Positions 7,035 to 12,390 of a stretch of 14,118 nt of DNA are shown one piece after another (the first letter of the stretch is position 1; every line of letters starts with the position of its first letter). The position numbers were made by a program, and so were the translations under genes. The notes beneath the pieces were generated by a model that was not told the DNA's origin, searched no databases, and worked only from the letters and a program-made list of their open reading frames with translations. The DNA is from Sphingomonadales bacterium (GTDB lineage Bacteria > Pseudomonadota > Alphaproteobacteria > Sphingomonadales > Sphingomonadaceae). Where the stretch lies: the NCBI GenBank assembly GCA_024636595.1, contig JAGXGT010000029.1:1-14118 (forward strand), in the 5' to 3' direction.

Positions 7035-7541
7035 ATGGAGAATCGCACAAAGACGCCGACGGAGATTTTTTCCCACGCAGTGATTGCCGTTTCGCTCGCC
7101 TGCCTGTCCGGACTGGGTTTGGGCCACGCCACCGAACAATCAATGCACGCCCGCCTGTCCGCCAACCCGCCCGCCGATCCGGTCGAACGCTATGCGCTCG
7201 GCCAGAACGCATATAAGACCAGCAACGCCCCCATCAGGACGGCGCCAGCGCCGGCTCCCGAATATAGCGATGCCAGCTATGAAATTGGCAGATATGCAAA
7301 CGGTGCCCGCATCCTCACCCCGGAAGAACCCGCCCGCAAGATCGACCGGCTGCGCATGGAACGGCTGCAAGCCTGGAACGACGAAAATTTTGGCAGCGAT
7401 GCCGGACTGGACAAGCAGGGTGCCGATCACGCCAAGACGGACGACTACGCGCCGATCGATGTTGGCGCGGTGATGGCCGCTCCCGAGTCAGCAGCCCGGC
7501 CCCGCGTCCAGCAAATCGCGATGGACGGCAGTGGCATATAA
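7035..7541 (+). CDS. small exported protein of unknown function
   Basis: 168 residues from ATG 7035. A purine-rich TAAGGGG (7025-7031) lies close upstream. A frame open from 6954 is too cysteine- and arginine-rich before this Met to be part of the protein. The first 30 residues (hydrophobic core IFSHAVIAVSLACLSGLGLG, then HATEQ) resemble a signal peptide with a likely cleavage after GHA. The mature region is hydrophilic, Ala/Pro-rich (TAPAPAPEYSD), with a charged helix ARKIDRLRMERLQAWNDENF, and contains no cysteine. No family is recognised. It is followed by a gene-free stretch of about 350 bases full of palindromic repeats. Confidence 0.65.
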   Translation: MENRTKTPTEIFSHAVIAVSLACLSGLGLGHATEQSMHARLSANPPADPVERYALGQNAYKTSNAPIRTAPAPAPEYSDASYEIGRYANGARILTPEEPARKIDRLRMERLQAWNDENFGSDAGLDKQGADHAKTDDYAPIDVGAVMAAPESAARPRVQQIAMDGSGI

Positions 7542-7577
7542 CGCGGTCGTACCAGTTGAAGGCCGGTGGTCCCCAAA

Positions 7578-7665
7578 CCGTCATCCCAGCGAAGGCTGGG
7601 ATCCAAACCAATCTATCGTGCGAAGAGCACCGACGGGTTAGGCCCCAGCCTGCGCTGGGGCGACC
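7578..7665. repeat. paired palindromic intergenic repeats
   Basis: Two perfect 8-bp hairpins follow each other: 7583-7590/7595-7602 (ATCCCAGC, loop GAAG, GCTGGGAT) and 7642-7649/7654-7661 (GCCCCAGC, loop CTGC, GCTGGGGC). The two stems share a CCCAGC core. Units such as GTCATCCCAGCGAAGGCTGG are familiar from many alphaproteobacterial genomes, where spurious translation gives peptides like IPAFAGMT and APAQAGA. They are not coding. They lie just past the exported-protein gene and may act as a bidirectional transcription stop, although no T-run follows either stem. Confidence 0.75.
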
Positions 7666-7709
7666 GAGTGATTTGGATCGCTTAATCTAAGCGCACGATC
7701 ACCATCACT

Positions 7710-7796
7710 CACCCCTTCTCCCTCAAGGGAGAAGGATACGCAGCCTTGCCACCGAAGCGTAGCGCAGGCGGCTAGGCGCAGTTGGATGAGGGTGCA
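7710..7796. repeat. palindromic repeat, CCYTCTCCC/GGTGAGGG family (copy 1)
   Basis: It starts with a 9-bp hairpin (7714-7722 CCTTCTCCC, loop TCAA, 7727-7735 GGGAGAAGG) and has a second imperfect hairpin in the middle (GCCTTGCC...GGCGGC). It ends CTAGGCGCAGTTGGATGAGG with GTGC at 7793-7796, and the terminal CACCC/GGGTG can also pair. The same design, with different bases in the stems, occurs twice upstream of cobB (11058-11128 and 11141-11211). Confidence 0.75.
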
Positions 7797-7832
7797 CCGC
7801 TGATGGGTTGCTGTGCCACCGCACGTTGCCGA

Positions 7833-7860
7833 TTGAATTCTCCTCAATAGTGTGTATAAA
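7833..7860 (+). promoter_or_regulatory. hicAB promoter
   Basis: TTGAAT (7833-7838) and TATAAA (7855-7860) are spaced by 16 bases and lie 35 bases before the hicA start codon. Both are close to the housekeeping sigma consensus. The -10 box is inside the palindrome listed next. Confidence 0.6.
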
Positions 7861-7866
7861 TACACA
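7851..7866. promoter_or_regulatory. palindromic operator over the hicAB -10 box
   Basis: TGTGTAT-AA-ATACACA is a perfect 7-base inverted repeat with a two-base centre. A ribbon-helix-helix dimer such as the C-terminal domain of HicB binds sites of this kind, and HicB proteins of this class are known to repress their own promoters. Binding here would block RNA polymerase. The assignment to HicB is inference from position and symmetry. Confidence 0.6.
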
Positions 7867-7894
7867 TCATTGATCAAGATTCTATGAGGAGAGG

Positions 7895-8086
7895 ATGCGC
7901 AGCAGGGAGGTCTTGAAGCGCCTGAAACGGGCCGGCTGGCAAGAGGTGAGGCAGAGTGGCAGCCACAAGCATCTCCGGCACCCGGAGCGCCCCGGCACAG
8001 TGACGGTGCCCCATCCGAAAGCGGACCTTCCGATAGGCACATTGAAAAGCATTGAACGTCAAAGCGGATTGCAGTTGAGAAATTGA
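7895..8086 (+). CDS. hicA: HicA toxin (mRNA interferase)
   Basis: 63 residues with the whole dsRBD-like HicA fold: MRSREVLKRLKRAGW, then QSGSHKHLRHP with the catalytic His24, then TVTVPHPKADLPIGTLKSI. HicA toxins cleave mRNA and stop growth until neutralised by HicB. A GAGGAG motif (7886-7891) is only three bases from the ATG, a tight spacing that may keep toxin translation low. The -10/-35 pair and operator lie directly upstream. hicB follows after 16 bases, the usual toxin-first order of the family. The module sits between repeats and an AT-rich cassette, a typical setting for a mobile toxin-antitoxin pair. Confidence 0.93.
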   Translation: MRSREVLKRLKRAGWQEVRQSGSHKHLRHPERPGTVTVPHPKADLPIGTLKSIERQSGLQLRN

Positions 8087-8102
8087 AAGGTAGGGTCAAA
8101 TA

Positions 8103-8495
8103 TTGGCTATAGTTTATTATCCGGCAATAGTGGAACGATCTACGGATGGTTTCGCGGTATTTTTCCCGGACCTTCCGGGCTGCACCTCCTTTGGCGCCAC
8201 CGAGCAGGAGGCGGCGGAAAATGCGGAGGAAGCGCTGACCGGCCATCTGGTCGTGTCCGCCGAATATGGCGACACATTCGCCGCTCCCTCGCCGCTCGAC
8301 ACGATCCCGCATGATCCGGAGGTCGAGGAAGCGGCGCGCATCCTGGTGCGGGCCGAACGGCCGGGCAAGGCGGTGCGGATCAATATCACCTTGGACGAAG
8401 GGCTGGTCGCCGCGATCGACAAGGTGGCGAAGAATCGGTCGGGATTCCTGGCCGATGCCGCGCGGTCAGCGTTGCGGGAGAAAAGATTGGGGTGA
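8103..8495 (+). CDS. hicB: HicB antitoxin with ribbon-helix-helix domain
   Basis: 130 residues. The N-terminal part (residues 1-80) has the HicB partial RNase-H-like fold: YYPAIVERSTDGFAVFFPDL then PGCTSFGAT and AENAEEALTGHL. The C-terminal part, KAVRINITLDEGLVAAIDKV then SGFLADAARSAL, is a ribbon-helix-helix DNA-binding domain. It should bind HicA and repress the operon. An in-frame stop lies shortly upstream and there is no ATG, so the start must be TTG at 8103. AGGTAGGG (8088-8095) lies seven bases before it. Base composition is still like the genome average, in contrast to the DNA directly after its stop codon. Confidence 0.92.
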   Translation: MAIVYYPAIVERSTDGFAVFFPDLPGCTSFGATEQEAAENAEEALTGHLVVSAEYGDTFAAPSPLDTIPHDPEVEEAARILVRAERPGKAVRINITLDEGLVAAIDKVAKNRSGFLADAARSALREKRLG

Positions 8496-8512
8496 GGGGA
8501 GGGAGAATAACG

Positions 8513-8617
8513 ATGAATATAATATCTGCAGAGATAAGCTTTTTTCCGGTAAAGCAAGCATCTAAGTATTTGAATTTTGACTTTCCTACTTTTGACGATA
8601 TGTTTAATTCATCATGA
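8513..8617 (+). CDS. 34-codon ORF at the head of the AT-rich cassette
   Basis: ATG 8513 is preceded by a strong purine-rich site (GGGAGGGAGA, 8497-8506) at six bases. The peptide begins MNIISAEISFFPVKQASKYL and ends FDDMFNSS. It has no signal peptide and no recognised motif. Its stop is 11 bases before the 442-codon gene, so it could be a leader peptide that couples translation or a small partner protein. Its base composition is that of the cassette, not of hicB. No comparative evidence is available, so existence as a real gene is uncertain. Confidence 0.45.
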   Translation: MNIISAEISFFPVKQASKYLNFDFPTFDDMFNSS

Positions 8618-8628
8618 GAGGTGTGTGA

Positions 8629-9957
8629 ATGACTGCAGAGATTGCGATTTTAAATAAGTCTGCGGTAGCACTTGCTACTGACAGCGCAGTCACGATCTCT
8701 GTAGGCAATGAGCAAGAAAAAATATTTGACTCTGCGGACAAGCTTTTTGAACTGACCAACTCCGACCCAATCGGTGTTATGATTTATAACACAATGGACT
8801 TTATGGGAACTCCACTAGCAGTGTTGGTTAAAGAGTTTCGGAAACGCTGTGCCGAATTCGATACTGTTTCGGATGCAGCAAAAGCTTTCCTGCAATATTT
8901 GCAAGACGATGGGAAAACAGCGCCCGATTTGATAAAAAATAATTTACTGATTTCAATTTTTCAGCCGTTTTTCAAGGCTTTGCAGGAGGAAATAGACGAC
9001 AAAATACTTGAAGCTATTCGAGCCGGTGATCTTCCAGAAGATTTCAAAGGTTTCTCGAACGATATACTGGAAAAGTCTATTGATCGCCGACTAAAGATTT
9101 TGAAACAGGTCAAGGTGGCATCCTTTGTTGGAGCCACTTCTACAAAGATCACTCTTGATAAAAACTCAAAAGACTTGCTTGCCCGTTTGACAAGTGAATT
9201 TTTGCCTAACATTTCCAAATCGAATAACGAGAAATTACTCGAATTTTGCATCAGTTTTGTCAGGAAAGACATTTTCTCAAATGGGAAGACCGGCATTGTG
9301 ATTGCTGGCTTTGGAAAAAAGGACCGTTTCCCGTCTTTGATTTGGTTCGAGACTGACGGGATGCTATGCGGGCATCTGAAATACAAAGAAGCTGACTTCG
9401 TCGATGTTGATCGCTCAGGAACACGTGCGGCCGTTATGCCTTTTGCGCAAAAGGATATGATTGAACGTTTTCTATACGGTCTTGATGAAAGCATTGAACG
9501 GAATATAAACGAATACTGTCGAGAAGCAGTGCCGGAAATTGCTAAGTCCTTGTTAACTAAGGCTGAATTAAAAAATGGAAATGATTTGGCGTCTTTAAAG
9601 GATCAGGCACATTCTGCGGAAAACGAATTTTTAGATAAACTCGAAGAAGGAGTTTTTAAGCAGGTCCGTGAAACATCTCGTAAAGGCATCGAAGATATGG
9701 TCGAGTTTATGCCAAAACCAGAAATGGCGAAAATGGCAGAAGCTTTAATTGACTTAACATCGATAAAGAGGCGAGTGACGCGTGGAATGGAAACCGTTGG
9801 TGGCCCTGTTGACGTCGCAGTGATTTCAAAATCAGAGGGATTTGTTTGGGTCAAGCGGAAACACTATTTCTCAAGCGAATTGAATGGACGTTACGTAAAT
9901 CGATTACTGAGTCAAAAATCAGATTCCAAGCCTAGCAAAGGAGGCTCTAATGAATAA
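8629..9957 (+). CDS. proteasome/HslV-like Ntn-hydrolase protein with helical insertion
   Basis: 442 residues, ATG 8629 after GAGAGGTGTG. The N-terminus has the first strands of a proteasome-type Ntn hydrolase: Thr2 directly after Met (methionine aminopeptidase would expose it), then AVALATDSAVTIS with Asp18, a loop, and KLFEL with Lys38. After Met removal these are T1, D17 and K37, matching the Thr-Asp/Glu-Lys catalytic set (T1, D17, K33) with a four-residue longer loop. Residues about 75-215 are a charged helical insertion. A strand hairpin GIVIAGFGKKDRFPSLIWFE (222-241) and the C-terminal GGPVDVAVISKSEGFVWV (391-408) match proteasome beta strands; the latter parallels GGMIDVAVITRKDGYVQL of Thermoplasma beta as I remember it. 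Likely a threonine peptidase or amidase; no ATPase partner is nearby. Similar unannotated proteins exist to my memory. Low G+C suggests transfer. Confidence 0.65.
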   Translation: MTAEIAILNKSAVALATDSAVTISVGNEQEKIFDSADKLFELTNSDPIGVMIYNTMDFMGTPLAVLVKEFRKRCAEFDTVSDAAKAFLQYLQDDGKTAPDLIKNNLLISIFQPFFKALQEEIDDKILEAIRAGDLPEDFKGFSNDILEKSIDRRLKILKQVKVASFVGATSTKITLDKNSKDLLARLTSEFLPNISKSNNEKLLEFCISFVRKDIFSNGKTGIVIAGFGKKDRFPSLIWFETDGMLCGHLKYKEADFVDVDRSGTRAAVMPFAQKDMIERFLYGLDESIERNINEYCREAVPEIAKSLLTKAELKNGNDLASLKDQAHSAENEFLDKLEEGVFKQVRETSRKGIEDMVEFMPKPEMAKMAEALIDLTSIKRRVTRGMETVGGPVDVAVISKSEGFVWVKRKHYFSSELNGRYVNRLLSQKSDSKPSKGGSNE

Positions 9958-10153
9958 GACAGGTTTTCATTTTGATGATCTACTATACACTTCGACTGGT
10001 CACCAAGGGCGTGCGAGTGAAGACATAATTAAGATAGCGGAAGAAGCAAAAAGGAAAATTAGGCAGTCGTTCGGACTAGAGAGTGAAATGAGTTCGGAGC
10101 TTCCACTTAAAAAACCTAAAAAGGTTACCGTCACGATTAAGGATCTGGATTGA
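9950..10153 (+). CDS. 67-residue partner of the Ntn-hydrolase-like protein, unknown function
   Basis: The ATG overlaps the last 8 bases of the preceding gene, and a very strong ribosome site (AAAGGAGG, 9937-9944) lies inside that gene's end at five bases, so the two are translated together. The protein begins MNKTGFHFDDLLYTSTGHQG, has a charged helix EDIIKIAEEAKRKIRQSFGL and ends in a basic then acidic tail (PLKKPKKVTVTIKDLD). It has no signal or membrane segment. Possible roles are a subunit, inhibitor, adaptor or substrate of the larger protein; nothing in the sequence decides. It ends 48 bases before the convergent stop of dapB, and no clear terminator hairpin separates them. Confidence 0.65.
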   Translation: MNKTGFHFDDLLYTSTGHQGRASEDIIKIAEEAKRKIRQSFGLESEMSSELPLKKPKKVTVTIKDLD

Positions 10154-10201
10154 ATAAAATCGGGTGATGTAAACCACAAGTCTCAGGCGCAATTTATCAA
10201 C

Positions 10202-10930
10202 CTAAAGCCCCAAAACCCCATCCATCCCGTACCGCCCAGCACTCTGCCCAACCAGCCACCCGGCCGCCTTCACCGCACCGCGCGCAAAGATCATCCGGTT
10301 CTCCGCCCGATGAGTCAGCTCGATCCGTTCCTCGTCGCTCGCAAAAATCACCGTATGATCACCGGCCACCGATCCGCCGCGCAAAGCCGCAAAACCTATC
10401 GCGCCTTTGGCCCGCGCGCCGGTGATGCCGTCGCGCCCGCTCTCGTTATGCGCAGCCAGATCAATCCCGCGCCCGCGCGCCGCCGCTTCGCCCAATAATT
10501 TCGCCGTCCCGCTCGGCGCATCCACCTTGTGCCGGTGGTGCATTTCGACAATCTCGATATCCCAGTCATCGCCCAGCTTGCTCGCCGCCTGCTCGACCAG
10601 CGCCGCCAGCATATTCACGCCGAGCGAGGTATTGCCGGTCTGCAGCACGGCGATTTTGGTCGCGGCGTCGTCGATGGCGGCGTGATGCGCATCTTCCAGT
10701 CCGGTGGTGCCGATGACAATCGGCTTGCCCGCCGCCACGCAGGCATCGAGCGTCGCCTGCAACGCCTTTGGCGAGGAGAAATCGACGAGCACATCGCTGG
10801 CCGCAACCAGCGCCGCCACATCATCGCCCTGATCCGCGCCGCCGGCGTGGCTGTGGCCCGCTTCCGCAATCGCGGCGACCAGCGCCTGTCCCATGCGGCC
10901 CTTGCTGCCGATAATTCCGATTTTTGCCAT
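10202..10930 (-). CDS. dapB: 4-hydroxy-tetrahydrodipicolinate reductase
   Basis: 242 residues (E. coli enzyme 273). The enzyme reduces the cyclic product of DapA with NAD(P)H to tetrahydrodipicolinate, on the path to meso-diaminopimelate and lysine. The N-terminal Rossmann motif is GSKGRMG (8-14). The substrate loop EMHHRHKVDAPSGTA (129-143) contains the catalytic His131 and Lys135 that correspond to H159 and K163 of E. coli. VDFSSP (49-54) and GTTGL (74-78) line the cofactor site. A weak GGGA lies ten bases before the ATG. A palindromic repeat begins only 12 bases upstream of the start, so the promoter must lie within or beyond it. It is divergent from cobB and convergent with the AT-rich cassette. 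Confidence 0.97.
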   Translation of the reverse strand: MAKIGIIGSKGRMGQALVAAIAEAGHSHAGGADQGDDVAALVAASDVLVDFSSPKALQATLDACVAAGKPIVIGTTGLEDAHHAAIDDAATKIAVLQTGNTSLGVNMLAALVEQAASKLGDDWDIEIVEMHHRHKVDAPSGTAKLLGEAAARGRGIDLAAHNESGRDGITGARAKGAIGFAALRGGSVAGDHTVIFASDEERIELTHRAENRMIFARGAVKAAGWLVGQSAGRYGMDGVLGL

Positions 10931-10941
10931 TCTGTATAATC

Positions 10942-11012
10942 CCGTTAGCCCTGAGCTTGTCGAAGGACGCTTATAGACGAGAGGCGTGGTTCGACAGCCT
11001 CACCACTAACGG
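10942..11012. repeat. inverted-repeat pair, TGAGCTTGTCGAA family
   Basis: The left arm starts CCGTTAG (10942-10948) and continues CTGAGCTTGTCGAAGGAC. The right arm, read on the other strand, starts CCGTTAG (11012-11006) and continues GTGAGGCTGTCGAACCAC after a two-base offset. The arms therefore match at both ends with scattered differences. CTGAGCTTGTCGAAGG is a familiar repeated word in sphingomonad genomes. The element starts 12 bases upstream of the dapB start codon, and its + strand side is followed by GTTTTTG. Confidence 0.7.
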
Positions 11013-11057
11013 TTTTTGAAAAGCGTGCAAAGCTTCTCGGTTTTGGCACGGGATGAC

Positions 11058-11128
11058 CCTCTCCCATAGGGAGAGGCAAGTGAAGCTTGTCCGCTTGCGG
11101 ACTAGCGGAACTCAGTGAGGGGTTTCGC
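11058..11128 (+). repeat. palindromic repeat, CCYTCTCCC/GGTGAGGG family (copy 2)
   Basis: It opens with an 8-bp hairpin (11058-11065 CCTCTCCC, loop ATA, 11069-11076 GGGAGAGG), has a central 6-bp hairpin (11089-11094 GTCCGC, TT, 11097-11102 GCGGAC) and closes CAGTGAGGGGTTTCGC (11113-11128). It is the inverted partner of copy 3, with 12 bases between them. Confidence 0.8.
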
Positions 11129-11140
11129 TTCATCGGGCGA

Positions 11141-11211
11141 GCAAAACCCCTCACCGACTGCGCCTAAGGCAATAAATTGCCAAGGCTTGTTGCCTCTCCC
11201 TATGGGAGAGG
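11141..11211 (-). repeat. palindromic repeat, CCYTCTCCC/GGTGAGGG family (copy 3)
   Basis: Read on the - strand it opens CCTCTCCC-ATA-GGGAGAGG (11211-11193), has a central perfect 6-bp hairpin (GGCAAT/ATTGCC at 11168-11181), then TTAGGCGCAGTCGGTGAGGG and TTTTGC. The segment TAGGCGCAGTCGGTGAGGG is nearly the same as in copy 1 near 7774-7793. Copies 2 and 3 together can form a large cruciform or long hairpin. Confidence 0.8.
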
Positions 11212-11223
11212 AAAAGTTTCCAC

Positions 11224-11314
11224 CCGTTCGTGTCGAGCGAAGTCGAGACACCGTGGCATTAAATTTCCGGCCCGTACGCCCCACATGCTTCTCGACTTCG
11301 CTCGAAGCGAACGG
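11224..11314. repeat. inverted-repeat pair, TCGAGCGAAGTCGAGA family
   Basis: The left arm is 11224-11250 (CCGTTCGTG then TCGAGCGAAGTCGAGACA) and the right arm is 11289-11314, its reverse complement except for two adjacent bases in the middle and the outermost inner base. About 38 bases separate the arms. The right arm ends 13 bases before the cobB start codon, so cobB transcripts that start upstream would carry this structure next to the ribosome site. Confidence 0.75.
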
Positions 11315-11327
11315 TTATGAAGGACCC

Positions 11328-12041
11328 ATGAAAGACATCCAAAACATAGTCATCCTCACCGGCGCCGGCGTCAGCGCCGAAAGCGGCGTCGCCACCTTTC
11401 GCGGGCCGGATGGGCTGTGGGAGGGCCACCGGGTCGAGGATGTCGCCACGCCCGAGGCCTTTGTCCGCGATCCCGAACTGGTGCAGAAATTCTACGACGA
11501 ACGCCGCGCCAAGCTGAAAACGGTCGAGCCCAATGCGGCGCATCAGGCGCTGGCGAAGCTGGACGCGAAATGGCCGGGCGAGTTGCTGCTGGTGACGCAA
11601 AATGTCGACGATCTGCACGACCGCGCCGGATCAAAGCGCCTGCTGCATATGCACGGCGAGCTGAACAGCGCCTGGTGTCTCGCCTGCGATGCCCGCTCGC
11701 CTTTCGATGGCGTGATGGCAGCGGGTCCCGCCTGTCCGCATTGCCACCAGGCCGGCTGTCTGCGCCCCGATATCGTCTGGTTTGGCGAAATGCCCTATGA
11801 GATGGAACGGATCGAGCGAGCGCTGGCGCAGTGCGACTTGTTCGTCTCGATCGGCACATCCGGCGCGGTCTATCCGGCGGCCGGCTTCGTCCAGTCCGCG
11901 CGCTACCATGGCGCGCAGACGCTGGAAATGAATCTCGACCCGTCCGAAGGCAGTTTTCATTTCCACGAAAGCCGGATGGGCAGGGCGGGTGAACTGGTGC
12001 CCGACTGGGTAGAGGAGATTTTGTCGCATGGCCTGTGCTGA
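11328..12041 (+). CDS. cobB: NAD-dependent protein deacylase (sirtuin, SIRT5/CobB class)
   Basis: 237 residues from ATG 11328, with GAAGGA (11319-11324) three bases upstream; the longer open frame before it is repeat DNA. It removes acyl groups from lysines using NAD+. Sirtuin motifs are in order: GAGVSAESG (12-20) and FRGPDGLW (24-31) for NAD binding, TQNVDDLHDRAG (90-101), catalytic His109 in HMHG, zinc ligands C117, C120, C136 and C139, then DIVWFGEMP. Tyr56 and Arg59 in FYDERR fit the Y-x-x-R pair that lets class III sirtuins accept succinyl and malonyl groups, so desuccinylase activity is likely besides deacetylation. The last 14 bases overlap the next gene, which suggests coupling. Confidence 0.96.
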   Translation: MKDIQNIVILTGAGVSAESGVATFRGPDGLWEGHRVEDVATPEAFVRDPELVQKFYDERRAKLKTVEPNAAHQALAKLDAKWPGELLLVTQNVDDLHDRAGSKRLLHMHGELNSAWCLACDARSPFDGVMAAGPACPHCHQAGCLRPDIVWFGEMPYEMERIERALAQCDLFVSIGTSGAVYPAAGFVQSARYHGAQTLEMNLDPSEGSFHFHESRMGRAGELVPDWVEEILSHGLC

Positions 12042-12390
12042 GGGAGCGGCGATCACGGGCCATTGCCATTGCGGCGCCGTGCTTATCACGATTCCGGGAC
12101 CGCCGGAGCAGGTGACGCAGTGCAATTGCTCGCTGTGCCGCAGGACCGGTTGGATCGGCGGCTACTGGCATCCGGACGAAGTGATCATAGACGCCGCGCC
12201 CGATGCGCTGAACCCCTATGTCCAGGGCGACAAGATGATCACCACATGGAATTGCAAAACCTGTGGCGCCCACACCCACTGGACCCCGATCACCGCGTCG
12301 CCAGACCGGATGGGGGTCAATATGCGGATGTTCGATCCGGCGGAGTGGCAGCATCTGCCGGTGCAGGAGGTGGATGGCGCGAGCTTCTAG
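12028..12390 (+). CDS. GFA/CENP-V family zinc protein
   Basis: 120 residues; the frame starts inside the end of cobB (14-base overlap). Zinc-binding cysteines follow the family pattern: C-x-C in GHCHCGAV (C13, C15), C-x-C-x2-C in QCNCSLCRRTG (C32, C34, C37) and C-x2-C in WNCKTCGAHTHW (C76, C79). The family was named after a proposed glutathione-formaldehyde adduct-forming enzyme, but most members, including this one, have no proven substrate. An aldehyde or thiol role is therefore only a possibility. Co-translation with the sirtuin is suggested by the overlap. About 320 bases without a gene follow. Confidence 0.9.
   Translation: MACAEGAAITGHCHCGAVLITIPGPPEQVTQCNCSLCRRTGWIGGYWHPDEVIIDAAPDALNPYVQGDKMITTWNCKTCGAHTHWTPITASPDRMGVNMRMFDPAEWQHLPVQEVDGASF

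Noticed and set aside
7638..8312. 224-codon - strand open frame over repeats and hicAB
   Set aside because: It begins opposite hicB, crosses hicA and ends in repeat DNA giving the known spurious peptide VAPAQAGA.
8481..10172. Possible direct repeats (AAAAGATTGGGGTGA and AAAATCGGGTGA) flanking the AT-rich cassette as insertion footprints
   Set aside because: The match is short and gapped, little better than chance. No integrase or transposase is present.
10935..10940. Perfect TATAAT on the + strand beside the dapB start
   Set aside because: There is no -35 box at a suitable distance, it points away from dapB, and no + strand gene starts nearby.
11371..12354. 327-codon - strand open frame opposite cobB
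   Set aside because: It is antisense to a clear sirtuin with all motifs. The Arg/Pro/Ala-rich translation is typical of shadows in high-G+C DNA.
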